A stretch of DNA of 64,000 nt from Gracilaria domingensis (taxonomy: Eukaryota; Rhodophyta; Florideophyceae; Gracilariales; Gracilariaceae). Position 1 is the first letter of the stretch; each line of letters starts with the position of its first letter. Of this stretch, positions 11,338-22,503 are shown piece after piece. The translations under genes were made by a program, and so were the position numbers. The stretch is from the NCBI GenBank assembly GCA_022539475.1, contig VCMS01000326.1, forward strand, positions 1-64,000. The letters are read 5' to 3'. The notes beneath the pieces are model-generated. The model was not told the DNA's origin and did not search any database. It was given only the letters and a program-made list of their open reading frames with translations.

Positions 11338-12311
11338 TGTGGGGCAAACTCGGAAGAGTGAAACCCACCAGACTGTCCGAAGGTCCGCTCTCGTGAGAGA
11401 TGGCAGACCAGTGACAGAGCCCTCTGTACCACCGTAACTCGGTTGTAAGGCCGAAGTGGCAACTGGCTATACCTACAGAGGTGATAGGCCACGTGGTGAG
11501 GAAACGATGAGAAACTCCAGAGACGGGGTGGTATCGGCAACGATGAAGCACGACCAATGACAGGTGTAGTCCCGAGAGGGAAAGCAACAGAAAACAACAA
11601 CCAAACAACACCCACACGCGACGGGTAGGGCCTCCTCGGCACTGTGCCCGGAGCGGGGCGAGATCCTCCAACGGTAATGCACGGGTTTCCGTAAACACGG
11701 CAAAACTCTATACAGAGTCGGATCACTGCGTAATCTAGTCCTTTACCTCCTCGGTACGACCCTCAGGTCCCGACATCAACGACAGATGTTCCTCAAAGGT
11801 ACCGAGAGGGTAGGACCACCGTAACCAGACGTGGCTATACTCGCGAGAGTGATAACCCACGTAGGCGGTTGGCGCCAGAGCCTCACTCGTGTAGAGTCCA
11901 CTCAGGAGAGCGCTACTCGACAAAGAGTTCACTTAGAAGTGCTCGGGTTGACTTTACAAAGGTGCTCGCGACGACGAGGTCGAGCTCACCTAAGTAGGTC
12001 TAAACTAACTATGTACACGTGGTGCACACCCGCAGGGGTCCGTACACGTGGCTAGCCCAGTGTCAGGCACCTCAGGTGCACTACCTATTGTCCCGTAATA
12101 TGCACACACACGGTGGTGTAGTACACGCGTCCACCTAGCGGTATTGGCCAGCAATGGAAACCCTGATTACAGGTAACTGTGGGAAAGCCATTCCAAAAGT
12201 AACCGCCAAAATTGGGTCCAACTCATAACTCTTCGAGTGCATCCTCGTATCACTCCCCTGAGTATATGAAGCGCATCATCCTGATAATCACGCAAATTGC
12301 GTTGCTCTACA
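11338..12311 (-). repeat. 5' LTR of the first Ty3/gypsy element
   Basis: 974-bp direct repeat, nearly identical to 397-1370. On the element's strand it starts TGTAGAGC and ends CCCCACA, the usual TG...CA termini. About ten substitutions and no length difference separate the two copies by eye. Several overlapping open frames in it are shared by both copies simply because the LTRs are nearly identical. Confidence 0.93.
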
Positions 12312-13529
12312 TCAGTCGCGTTTAGCCACAGTTTTCTACGCGTATTTGTTTCGAAAATAAACTGCAATTCTCTTAGTTTGAGTTATGTAAGTATATGTGT
12401 TAACCTGCTAAGGCTCAGTTTGACTAGGATTTTATTGCATTTGCCAGTCAGTCAGTCAGTAGTCATTTATTGTTCTCTTTAGTCAGTTACTCACAAGTAC
12501 GGGCCGCAAAAACCAGATCCTACAATGTACTCATGTTTCGCATATATTGCTGCTATTGTTCAAACCTATTTCAAATCAAGAGTTGTAATTGCATTACTTT
12601 TAGCTTCAGAAATAAATATGTGGAGCCTTCAATCACCCAAGAACTCGATAGTTATACAGATAGATATTAATAAGTTTGCTTTCACTTAAAGTAAAAAATT
12701 GCAATATTGCAAATATTTTAAAAAGTTGTGTAATGTTTTGGAAAAGAAATTATACAGCTAAACAAACTGGTACTTGCTAATCTATCTACGAAGTATATCT
12801 CATATCTCTGGAAGTAGAAGCCAGTAGAGTGCTAGGCGATGATATCGCTGGCTTTCCAAGTTCGTAAGAGACAACAATATTGTTTTATATACTTTTTCAT
12901 TAGATTTTGATTTGTTGTATGTCTTGAATTCAGATTCTTGCTCCTTTTAAAAATATTTGTCTCGTTGAGCAAAATCTGCATTAGCCCTACTTCAGCTCAT
13001 CCCGTTTGTTCGTAGAGGCTTTGCTGAACAAACCGCTCCAACAGCTAAAGCACTATTATTCGAATGACTTATGCTAACGTCCCTATACAGTTTAATCTTA
13101 TGGGTAAAAGTCAATATCTGTAGTATGTTCATAAAACGATGAATTCATTGGCGGGTGAGGCTGGTCTTTGAGGAAGAATGGGAGATTTACCAAGCTGTTT
13201 TTTCTGATTGGTGACAAGGGTTCCGGTATCAGTTTGTTCTGGCGGCATCGCTTAGAGAGACGGTGTCGTACTAAGAATTTACGCATGAAAAGTGTATTTT
13301 CAGGGACACCTAAAACTATGGACTAAAAGTACGTGCTCAACATGCAACCGAAACTGCGAGAAGTTCTTTAAAAGAACAAAACCTTGGACATCAATAGTAA
13401 GCAAGATCACATGTGGGTGTAAAAGCAAGGCAAGAAGTCAGACGTAAACTCGTATGAGAAACATATTCTAAAATTTTACGCTGTCTACGAAAAAGCAGAG
13501 ACCGGCTGTGAAAATGCATATTTTGCTCT
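12312..13529. other. AT-rich spacer, no gene seen
   Basis: Between the two Ty3 elements. It holds a short CAGT microsatellite near 12444-12460 and scattered short frames without domain signal. I see no RNA gene or conserved element. Confidence 0.55.
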
Positions 13530-13600
13530 ATTAGGATGTAAATTCAAACGAAGCAGTACAATACATATTGTACTGGCTTCGTTTGAATTTACATCCTAAT
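13530..13600. repeat. Long near-perfect palindrome (hairpin)
   Basis: 71 bases fold into a hairpin. The arms are about 34 bp and complementary throughout except for one extra G, with a 2-base loop CA. The outer arm begins ATTAGGATGTAAATTC and the inner part is AGTACAATA/TATTGTACT. It sits 90 bp before the second Ty3 element. No target duplication or partner copy was seen. Confidence 0.9.
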
Positions 13601-13714
13601 AATATGGCCTTTTCTTCATCATTTAGTTTGTATCTTGTATTAACGGTATCCTTAACATAAGCAAGTGATCGTATTGATTGTGAGGTATTTGTGGTGGCGT
13701 TTCTTGGGGTGGGG

Positions 13715-13780
13715 TCCCGCTGTTGCCGGGATACACCCAAGCCGATTTTTTTCTCTATCTCCCGAGCGATCTCGGGAGAT
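13715..13780 (+). other. Two consecutive stem-loops at the 5' LTR edge
   Basis: Stem 1: TCCCG (13715-13719) with CGGGA (13727-13731). Stem 2: ATCTCCCGAG with CTCGGGAGAT, 4-base loop, 13757-13780. The equivalent stems at 23000-23066 differ in sequence but keep base pairing, so the fold and not the sequence seems to be preserved. Confidence 0.75.
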
Positions 13781-14288
13781 AAAGCCGCATGGACGCCTCC
13801 TTCCACCACCGCCGTGCAACCACCCGCGACGCTGCCCTCGATGCACGGCCTCCACCGTCGCTATCATGAGTACCTGCCGCGGCGCGGTTCCCGTCTGCGC
13901 TCGCTGCCGATGGTGTCTTCGTTGCCGCTGTCGCTGTTGCTGCTTGCCGCCGCTCCCGCCGCGAATTGATCGTTTGTTGGAGTTGCCGCGCGTTACTGTG
14001 CGGCTCCGTCTGCGCCTATTGCCGCGCGTTCTATTGCGTCCGAAAAGGTCTTTACTGTGTACGTCATTGAAAGGGACAGCTCCGGCTGCACGTGATTATT
14101 ATGGCCGCCTCTGTGCGTTTGCATCGATGCTATCAATGATGCGCGCTACTGCCGCCCCACGAGGAGCACTGTCCACGCTGAGGAGCGCGTCAAGCGGGAC
14201 GGAAACGCCAGGCAGTTCGTTCATTTACTCAGTGTAATTTTCAACAATCAAGACATCGCACGAATAGCAATCGGGGCGGGGTACACCA

Positions 14289-14714
14289 CTAGTTAGAACG
14301 TTGGTTCTGCGCCTTCAACACGCTATATATTTTCGGAGCCAGGCAAGCGGAAGAAGTACCGTCCTGCGGAGTTTGACGACATACTTCGATGCCACGAAGG
14401 ATACCGCGTATGACTGCCCACGGAACACCAAGGGCGTCAGAGTAGAGCTGTAAGAGGCCGACGTCAACATCGACCTTTTTGTGAATGATATCGGAAAGAA
14501 GTTCTTTGAACTCATCCAGACGCGAAGACGGCGATGGTTGATAATTGTGGTCGTAGTCCATATCGTTCGAATCATCGTCGGCGGTGCTGGTGGAATCAGA
14601 CGGGGGGGCCTCTTCAGCTTCGTATTCTATAACAGTAGATTGCAAACGAGGGACGTCAGACTGATCGGTGTCGTCGTCCGTGAGCTCGCGAATATAGTTG
14701 ACGACGCCGGTCAT
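14289..14714 (-). CDS. Antisense ORF inside the 5' LTR (about 141 aa)
   Basis: A frame antisense to gag-pol, lying wholly in the LTR. It is acidic at the N-terminus (LTDDDTDQSDVP), then STVIEYEAEEAP, a Ser/Asp-rich linker, then a helical-looking region with LLSDIIHKKVDVDVGLL. The Met at 14714 matches the start of the homologous frame in the other LTR; the frame stays open upstream to 14801. The two LTR-encoded proteins look about half identical and have nearly the same length, although the surrounding DNA is strongly diverged. Function unknown. Conservation suggests selection at some time in the family's past; expression is inference. Confidence 0.6.
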   Translation of the reverse strand: MTGVVNYIRELTDDDTDQSDVPRLQSTVIEYEAEEAPPSDSTSTADDDSNDMDYDHNYQPSPSSRLDEFKELLSDIIHKKVDVDVGLLQLYSDALGVPWAVIRGILRGIEVCRQTPQDGTSSACLAPKIYSVLKAQNQRSN

Positions 14715-15848
14715 GATGGATTGACGGAGATGCTGGAGCTCGGACGACGAGATCCGTTCGGACACGAAGGCGCAAGGAACAATACTTATGATGTAGAACA
14801 TTCTAAATCTCCCACTGGATTATCAGAAATGACTCATTACTGGAATTTTGTGAAGGTCATATTCCGAGGTGAGCTGGAATATGTCCTTCCACTTGACATG
14901 CTAGTATTTCGTGGAAGTTAAGCTAGCTCATTCCGACGCAAATCAACATGATGGAAAGGGGTGGAAAAGGAACCTCTTGGATATCTACCACGCCAGCAAA
15001 ACCATAACCAATGACGAACAAACATAACGAAGTAACGTACAAGGCTATCACAGCACAATATCTGATATGGTGAACAAACTAGGGTTTCCTAGTTCAAGAT
15101 AGTATGAAGCAGCCGCCTGCAGAGCACATGCAGCATCTAGGTTTTCCATATAAACCCCCGAGTCCGAGCGCTCACAACGCCACTCGGTTCGGGCAGACCA
15201 CTTCCCCCCTCGACGACCCCCCCCATCCTTGCCTCTCTCGCCTTTCTTCCTCCCTTTCCGTCGTCACCAACCTTCTTTCCTTTGGCACTCCCACCTTCCC
15301 TCAGCGCAGTCTGCGCCTCCCTGCCACCAACCTTTCTCCCTACATTTCCTTATTCCCGGCGGCCCGGTCTCCCGCCGCTTCCTACCCAGTCGCCTTGTGC
15401 TGCCCTCCATTGGGCTCGTCCGCACATTGCGAGCATACCTACATTCCCGTTCCCCCGGACGGACGTGGGCAGTGGTACGCATTGCACGGGTTCCCTTCCT
15501 GTCGTCACCTCGCCTGGTTACTAGGTTTATGGTGGTATCGACGACAGAATCAAACGCCTTAGCCCTGCCCATTCTACTGTTCCGCCGACAGCCTTGGTGT
15601 GTTGGTCTGTTGGCGCTGCATTCTGTCGTTGTGTTGGCATTCGGCATCGAAGGCCGAACCACACTCTCGTTTAATTTCTCTCCCCGCTTCCTGTTAGCGG
15701 AGAGTTTCTACTATCTTGGGGTTATCTTGTCTGCTCCTGCAGGCATCTGAGCTACGTTAACTTGTCGCCCCTTTTGGGCTGGTACTTTCGAGCATTTATT
15801 GTGTCGCTCTCCTTGGGTTTGTCACCACCCGCGCTGTTTCCCCCAAAA

Positions 15849-17057
15849 ATGGCGTCCACATGGTACTCTCGAGGAGGGCCTGGCTCTCCTGATTCTGGTG
15901 TGATTTCCTTCGATGGTTCTGCCGTCGACGTAAGGAAGTTTCTGTTTTACTTTGAGAATGTCGCTACCCCCAACGAAGAGGATAGTGTTCGGGCTATGAG
16001 GTTGCTCGGCTATCTTGAGAGTGAAGCGTTTGACTTCTACTATGACAACTATGCTGTTGATGGCTCTCTTTCGATTGAAGCAAAGGACTATCAGAATGTG
16101 AAGCTTGCTTTGATCGAACGTTTCGGTGCAATCGAGGAACCGGCGGAGAGGATTCACCGGGCAGTTTCGGCACGTTTAGATTACGTCGATTTGCTAGGGT
16201 CCCTGAAGAAGATGGACTCTTTCTTCGATCAGGCAGGTTTTAACTCGAAAGCTAAGTTCGGGTTACTACGAAACGCTGTCATGGAGTTTGCAGATCTTGC
16301 GCAGTTTGTCATATTCCGTGGGGCAGATGACTATGAATCCTTGAAGGCCCTCGTTAAGGACTTTGTCGGCGGAAAGAAAGCTCTCGGATCGTATGGTATC
16401 CTCAACGCTTTCCCACCGGCAAAGCAAATTCTTCAACGTGCTAAGGAGCCCGCTCGTCCAAGTCCGCTGGAGTCGAAAGTGGATCAGTTGGCTGACCAGA
16501 TGGCACAGTTGCACCTCCTAGTGAAGAAGACTCAGAGTGCTGCGACTGCCACCGGACGTCAGGATACGGAAAAAGTCTGTTCGTATTGCAGCCAACCCGG
16601 TCACTTTGCGGCACGTTGTGAGCTTAATCCACATCGAGGCACTCGATGTGGTAATTGTGGCAAGTTAGGTCACTCTACAGCTACGTGCTGGAGGAAGAAT
16701 AACACCGATGTTGTGCGAAAAGTTGCATTTGAAGGTGTGAAATCCGAATCAGAGAGAGAGAGGTTGCTGAGTGAGAAACGAGGTTCCCAGAACACAGGCG
16801 AGAACCAAGTCTCAGTTGTGATTGCTGACCCTTCAGATGATGAAGATCCCGTTACAACCGCAAAAAAAGACGCGGAAGGGGAGCCTCTGCCCAAGCAACC
16901 ACGAACTGGCCCTCTCTCAGGGATTTCACCCGTAATGTTCCCCGAATCCCATACCACCAGGACTGCCTCTCAGCAAGCCAAAAACCCTCCCAAGAAGTCG
17001 ACAAGACCTAGGAAGGGCACTGGGAAGAAGTCTAAGGGGAAGTCCCGGAGAGTATAG
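15849..17057 (+). CDS. gag: Gag of the second Ty3/gypsy element
   Basis: About 402 residues from the Met at 15849 (MASTWYSRGG), which spans the LTR/internal junction. An upstream in-frame Met at 15762 lies deeper in the LTR. The N-terminal two thirds resemble a capsid region. Two CCHC zinc knuckles follow, CSYCSQPGHFAARC and CGNCGKLGHSTATC, with a Lys/Arg/Pro-rich tail (KSTRPRKGTGKKSKGKSRR). Gag would package the element's RNA. Two knuckles and a basic tail differ from the single knuckle and Pro/Gln tail of the first element, so the two elements belong to different lineages. Confidence 0.85.
   Translation: MASTWYSRGGPGSPDSGVISFDGSAVDVRKFLFYFENVATPNEEDSVRAMRLLGYLESEAFDFYYDNYAVDGSLSIEAKDYQNVKLALIERFGAIEEPAERIHRAVSARLDYVDLLGSLKKMDSFFDQAGFNSKAKFGLLRNAVMEFADLAQFVIFRGADDYESLKALVKDFVGGKKALGSYGILNAFPPAKQILQRAKEPARPSPLESKVDQLADQMAQLHLLVKKTQSAATATGRQDTEKVCSYCSQPGHFAARCELNPHRGTRCGNCGKLGHSTATCWRKNNTDVVRKVAFEGVKSESERERLLSEKRGSQNTGENQVSVVIADPSDDEDPVTTAKKDAEGEPLPKQPRTGPLSGISPVMFPESHTTRTASQQAKNPPKKSTRPRKGTGKKSKGKSRRV
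15861..15878 (+). promoter_or_regulatory. Candidate primer-binding site
   Basis: Directly after the 5' LTR the sequence reads TGGTACTCTCGAGG, beginning with the TGG expected for a tRNA CCA end. It lies inside the gag reading frame, because the gag start codon is in the last 12 bases of the LTR. Confidence 0.5.
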
Positions 17058-17249
17058 ATCCAAGAACACGTTGAGAAATACAACATTTACGAAGAATTGG
17101 CGAGAGCCCCTTGTGGCATGACTTTTGGTCAACTAGTCCGCGGTGATGCGGACGAGGCCAAGAAAGACATTCGGCGCATTCTTTCCGGAGGTTTTTCGTC
17201 AAGGCGTGTCAGTTACGCTCATACTCATTGACTCCCTCAGACTCTCAAA

Positions 17250-20200
17250 GTGGTGAATGTTACTGTCTCTGGCACTAGTTCCCAGGCGCTGCTGGACTCT
17301 GGTGCTATCCCTAATCTTATGTCTAATGCGTTATGCAACCGGTTATCGTTGGAGATGAAACCGTCGAGTAGGAGGATTGTCGTTGCCGACGGAACCAAAT
17401 CCTTAGTTCGCGGAAGCCTGCATGATGTTCCCCTCGAGTTTGGTTCTCTCCGCGTCCCGTTGGATTTCCTGGTCGTTGAGAAGCCTCCCTTCAATGTGAT
17501 CGTTGGCTGTCCTGCTCTTGAGTCACTTCAAGCCTGCTTGGACCTCGGTACTCAGCAAGTCTCTATGCAATTTGACGCCGCATCTGTTGTTTTGCCTCTC
17601 GATTACCATCGCCCTAGTGTAGTGTTCGACGAAGAGAATGAACACACCGATAGTGAGGATTTCACTTCCGCTTCAGAGTCGTTCTTCTCTGAGAGTTCGG
17701 AGAGCGACGACGAAGGATACGCGATCACTTTCTCGAAAGACAAAGTTGACACGTCAGTATATGCTTTGAATACTATGAATGAAGAACAAGACTCCTTACA
17801 ACCACTCGAAGAGGAATCCGCGAACGAACTGGAGAATATTGGTGCTACGAGTCTCGGTCAGGAAAGCCCCTCCCCTGCTGATCCTCAGGATTTGGAAGAA
17901 GGCATTAGGCAATTGCGTGTGAATGATGTTGAACCAGAACCTGCTATTACTACTCCTCACGCCCCTGGGGAAGCAAATAGAGAATTTGAGAACGATGAAG
18001 AATCGGAGGAAAGCGCAGACGACAACGACTCCGAAGGTTCTCCATCGGATGGAGGGCACGAACGCGATCTCGTTGTCCCAGTCAGGGATGACGTTGTTCT
18101 TCTACGAGCCGAAGATGTGAGACGAAAGCCTGATTATCTTATCTTTCGAGTCTACCGTCGTTATCCTCAGCCACCGGACAGAGAACAACTTCATCCACAC
18201 ATCTCTGAACTTCCGTACGGAGAAATGGGTGTCCTAGAGCTGGATAACAGCTCCAAACCAGTAGTTCGTTTCGGAATAGGCTGGCCTATACCTGCACCGG
18301 CTGATGAAGAACGCTTCGCGGTTCCATCGCAAAGTGAAGCTCATAAAGACTATGTTGTGGTTATAAGTCTTGACAACAGAAACGATGAGGCCGATAACCA
18401 ACTGAGGGGTTTAGCTGAGCCGAATGACGATCAGCACTACTCGGTCTATCACGCCGCAAATCCCTCGTCTTTTCAGAGTTCCATGACAGACACTAGCCTT
18501 CAACCACCTGACCCTCCCCTTTTGTCATCTGACAACGATAGAGGAGCTGAAGAGAGGAACTCTGGAAGGGACGACGAAGAAGATGAAGATTTTGTAGAAG
18601 TAGAAGCAGAAGTTCATGAAGCAGAAGTAGAAGTAGAAGAGGAAGTGGTGAATAATGGAAATGAAGATGATCATGAAGAAGATGAAGATGGTTCCTCGCC
18701 AGAAGAAGTCGAGCTGTCTGGTACCCCTCTCTACCGCGACCCTGTCCTCACCATCCCGATTACGGACGAGGTCACTTTGCTACCACCTGAAGAAGGGGAA
18801 CTTATCAGCGACTTTCTTTTGGTTCGTGTCCAGATTCGGTACCCTGTACCCACTCCAGCGCACCCCCCTCACCTCGGCGTGCACAACATGCCTTTTGGTC
18901 GTACCAGGCTACTGGAGGAGGATGACGACGGCCGCTACGTGATTGCTTTCGAGGAGGAGCTTCCTCAAGAAGAGTTGTCGACGCAGGTCCCCCCACCACC
19001 TGTTAGAGATTTGGAAGATCAACCCGACCCCTCGCAAACAGAGCCGCGTACAACTGGCTGTGGTCAAGGACACTCTACTTTACGTAATAGTGAGCCGAAG
19101 GTTGCGTGTCCCGCTCCTGAGATCGAATACTCCCTGTTAAATCCGGTCGCGATTGATGGCAAGGGTCGTATACTGGATCGAAGAGATTACCCTCCTGACA
19201 GGAGTCACGAAGAAGTCATCCTCAAAAGGCTTTCACATTTGCCCAGCAGGGGGCAACAGGAACTACTTCGTGTTTTACTTGACCTTGGGGTGGTCGCCTG
19301 GTCTTTGTACGATCTTAGACCGGCAGATGTACCAGTCATGCATGAATTCTCACTGACGACCTAGACTCCGATACAATCAAGAGTTCGTAGGCTTCCGCCG
19401 CGACATGACGAAGTCGTCAAGAAGGAACTCGGTAAAATGCTTGACGCTGGGATAATCAAACCTTGTACATCGCCATGGTCCTTTCCGATCGTCATTGCGA
19501 CCAAAAAGGATGGCAAGCCAAGGTTCTGTGTAGACTACCGAGCTCTGAACCGAGTTATGAAAGCGGACAGATGGCCCTTACCTTATATTGAACAAATCTT
19601 TGATGACTTAGGCGGCTGTTCGTTTTTCACTACGCTTGACCTTTTCTCTGGGTACTGGCAGATCAGAATGTCACCTCGGTGTAAGGAGATGACCACCTTC
19701 GTTTGCCGTCAAGGAACCTATCAGTTTGAGGTAATGCCCTTCGGCTTGATGAACGCCCCCTCAACATTCCAAAGAATGATGGACTCTATCCTCAACAAGT
19801 ATCCGTTTGTAAGGGTCTATCTGGACGACGTGGTTATCTATTCAAAAACCTTAGAGGATCACGTCGAGCACATCAAGTTAGTACTAAGGACAATTGCCTC
19901 CCATGGGTTGAACCTGAAGATCTCTAAGTGCAACTTTGCCCATCCCAAGATTGAACTGCTCGGACATGTTGTCGACCAGAGCGGAGTTGCAGTGGACGTG
20001 AAGAAAATAGAGGCCATCAAGGCGGCTCCGATCCCTAAGACAACCACTGAACTGAGGAGCTTTCTTGGGCTTGCTGGCTACTACCGCCGGTTTATCAAGC
20101 TCTTTGCCAAAACTTCGGCACTTCTCTATGCAGGAACGTCCGGAAATCGGAAACTAGTGTTCAACAATGAGATGGTTGAAGCCTTCAAAGACCTGAAGGA

Positions 20201-21761
20201 GAAGCTAACCAGTCCTCCAGTGTTGGCCTTTCCCGACTTCGACAATCCGTTTCGGGTCGAAACCGATGCTTCTTCATTTGCGTTGGGCGACGTTCTCGCT
20301 CAGAAGAAATCTGATGGCATGTTTCACCCAATTCAGTATGCCAGCCGGACTATGACTGCAGCTGAAAGGAACTACGCGGTCTGTGAGCAGGAGGCGCTTG
20401 CTGTCATCTTCGCGTTCAAGAAATTTCGGCTATAACTTCTTGGATCAAAGCCATTTCAATTGATTACAGACCATCAGGCGCTGAAGTATGCGTTTCAGAA
20501 GAAGGATGTACATGGGCGATTGGCCAGGTGGCTCGATTTCCTAGCTGAATACGAGTTCGAGGTTGTGTACGCTCAGGGGATAAGAATTGCGCTGCTGATT
20601 ATCTTTCTCGCTACTCCACAGTAAGGGGCATCATGCTCCAGAGGTGGCGACTACTGTTTCTTCCCCTACATGTGAAGCTTTCTCAGGCCTCGAACCTTAT
20701 TATGCAAATATTGGTCGATATCTGAGCGACCTTCCGGTCGATGAGCCCAACTCGAGCCTCAGAGGGGCGATCAAAAGGAATTCTAAGAAGTTTATGGTAT
20801 GGAATGGGCAGTTGTATCGTAGAATGGGGTCCGGGCTACGGCTCCTTCCTCACGTCAATGAAAGGCGTAAACTCTTGAAAACATTTCATGACGATGTGGG
20901 ACACTGGGATGTCAGGGCGACCAGAAGGCACGTCATTGATCGATTCTGGTGGCCCAATATTCACTCTGATGTCACAACCTACGTCAAGAGTTGTGATGGC
21001 TGCCAGTTCATGGGGTCTTTCTTGCTTACCGAGCGGGGCAACGAACCCCGCTGACGGATATCTTCCACACGTTTTCAATTGATTTCGCCGGACCTCTCAG
21101 GGTGACAAGGAACGGAAACAGATTCTTGCTCATGGGGTAGAGCACCTCACGGATGGCCGATCGCAGTGGCAACTCGAACATCTACTGCAGTCGATGTAGT
21201 CAACTTCATTAGAAGGAAGATCGTCGCGCCCTTCGGCTATCCCCGCACGATTGTCTCCGATAACGCTACCTCCTTTCTCGCGTCAAGTGTCCAAGCTTAT
21301 CTAATGCGTCATGATATCACTCTCAAACCGGTGCTCGCATACGCACCTATGTCTAATGGACGCGCAGAAAGAATGGTAGGGACGATCAAGAGGGCGATCG
21401 CGAAAACGATTCATGATCAGAACTCCGATTGGGATGAAGTACTCCCGGAGGTTCTCTATGGTTATCGCACTCGACAAATGGCCGAAGGATATTCTCCATT
21501 TCAGCTCATGTATGGAGTACGGCCCCGAATGCATCCATCAGATCCTCCTTCCCTGATAGCCACGCCGTCACTTGATCATCGTGAGGTGGAACTAAAAGCC
21601 TCCACTCTTGGGAGGGCCACAAGGGTATTGCAGCAGCCTCACCGTCAAGACGATGAGCGCCGTGGACATCGGTTCGCTGTCGGAGACCAGGTACTGGTAA
21701 TACGTGGCGAAGCCCTTAATCCTTCGGTGAAATGGCATCATTCAAATCAAAGTTTTATGGA
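17250..21761 (+). pseudogene. pol: Pol region of the second Ty3/gypsy element, broken
   Basis: Order: retropepsin-type protease (ALLDSGAIPNLM, near 17.29 kb), a long acidic insert, reverse transcriptase (YLDDVVIYS, near 19.82 kb), RNase H (VETDASSFALG, near 20.26 kb), integrase zinc-binding region (20.89-21.01 kb) and integrase core (21.17-21.5 kb). The stretch between protease and RT is unusually long. It contains two similar modules (about 18.07-18.31 and 18.74-18.99 kb) separated by a run of Glu/Asp/Val. The region has about four breaks and ends in an assembly gap. It is a fossil copy. Confidence 0.85.
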
Positions 21762-21866
21762 NNNNNNNNNNNNNNNNNNNNNNNNNNNNNNNNNNNNNNN
21801 NNNNNNNNNNNNNNNNNNNNNNNNNNNNNNNNNNNNNNNNNNNNNNNNNNNNNNNNNNNNNNNNNN
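21762..21866. other. Assembly gap (105 N)
   Basis: A run of undetermined bases within the 3' part of the second Ty3 element, just after the integrase region. True length and sequence are unknown. It could also join two different copies of the element, which would explain the unequal LTRs. Confidence 0.99.
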
Positions 21867-22023
21867 TTAAGAACCTTACCGTCTAGAAAAGGCATATGAT
21901 CCGAGACAACAGTACGATATGAAAGAAAATAATCAGCCCGAAAGCGGCATGCCCGCCGTGGTACACAGAACGGAAACCATAATCCAACCAGGACGCCCCT
22001 GCTGACTATTCTGAGGATCATTT

Positions 22024-22422
22024 GTGGCTGGATGGAGACTTTCCGAATGGCTTTCCCCTGTCAGCCACGAGTACGAACGATTCCTACCAAGGTTGGCATG
22101 GAGACCTATTTACATTTACCTTCGGACTTTCAAACGACATGGACCCTACATAACCGAGGGTCTTCTTACTAAGCTGGTCTCATTGACAGGAAGGGTGAAC
22201 CTTTCATTATACCGCTTGTGGGTCAGCAGTTTGTCTTTTACTACTATCACTTTGCGGTTGGCTCGCTATGGACATCTTCCCCCGCAGAGAACTTACGGAG
22301 TGGAGGTGTCAAGCTTCCTGCAGCGGATTGAAGCTGGAGAGGCTTTCGAGATCGATCTGGCATATGACCAAGATCGCGGTGACGTACCTCCTCCGCTCCA
22401 GATTGAAGAAACCACCCAGTAA
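22024..22422 (+). CDS. Small ORF after integrase, copy 1 of a tandem pair
   Basis: 132 residues, between the gap and the 3' LTR. No known domain. Shared with the next frame: an LxxWLSP start, an aromatic-rich middle, then YGHLP, a xVxxFLQRIE helix, ExFxID and a Pro-rich acidic tail. Position after integrase is where Ty3 elements sometimes carry an additional or envelope-like frame, but I see no signal peptide or membrane segment that would support an envelope. Confidence 0.5.
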   Translation: MAGWRLSEWLSPVSHEYERFLPRLAWRPIYIYLRTFKRHGPYITEGLLTKLVSLTGRVNLSLYRLWVSSLSFTTITLRLARYGHLPPQRTYGVEVSSFLQRIEAGEAFEIDLAYDQDRGDVPPPLQIEETTQ

Positions 22423-22503
22423 CGCCGGCTCTTCTTGCAATGCCGATAATTGTTGACTACGAAGTCTACAACCAGGACGTGAACTACTTGGAGATGGAAA
22501 TCG

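Larger units (their letters stand above)
397..12311 (-). mobile_element. Ty3/gypsy LTR retrotransposon, chromovirus-like, with an antisense ORF
   Basis: An 11.9-kb element lies between two 974-bp direct repeats that begin and end TGT...ACA. It reads on the minus strand in the order 5' LTR, primer-binding-like site, gag, protease, reverse transcriptase, RNase H, integrase, chromodomain frame, polypurine tract, 3' LTR; this is the Ty3/gypsy order. The LTRs differ at about ten sites by eye (about 1%), so the insertion is young. Flanks TCATT and TCAGT look like a 5-bp target duplication with one change. Gag is open, while the pol region is not one continuous frame and carries roughly two to three breaks, some of which might be family-typical frame switches. 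Unusually, a 629-residue frame on the opposite strand fills the space between the chromodomain frame and the 3' LTR. Confidence 0.93.
13690..15860 (+). repeat. 5' LTR of the second Ty3/gypsy element
   Basis: 2171 bp, TGTGGTGGCG...GTCCACA. It contains two stem-loops within the first 100 bases, an antisense frame of about 141 residues, and a TATA-like TATAAACC near 15150. The 3' third is pyrimidine-rich. The last twelve bases, ATGGCGTCCACA, hold the likely gag start codon. Confidence 0.85.
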
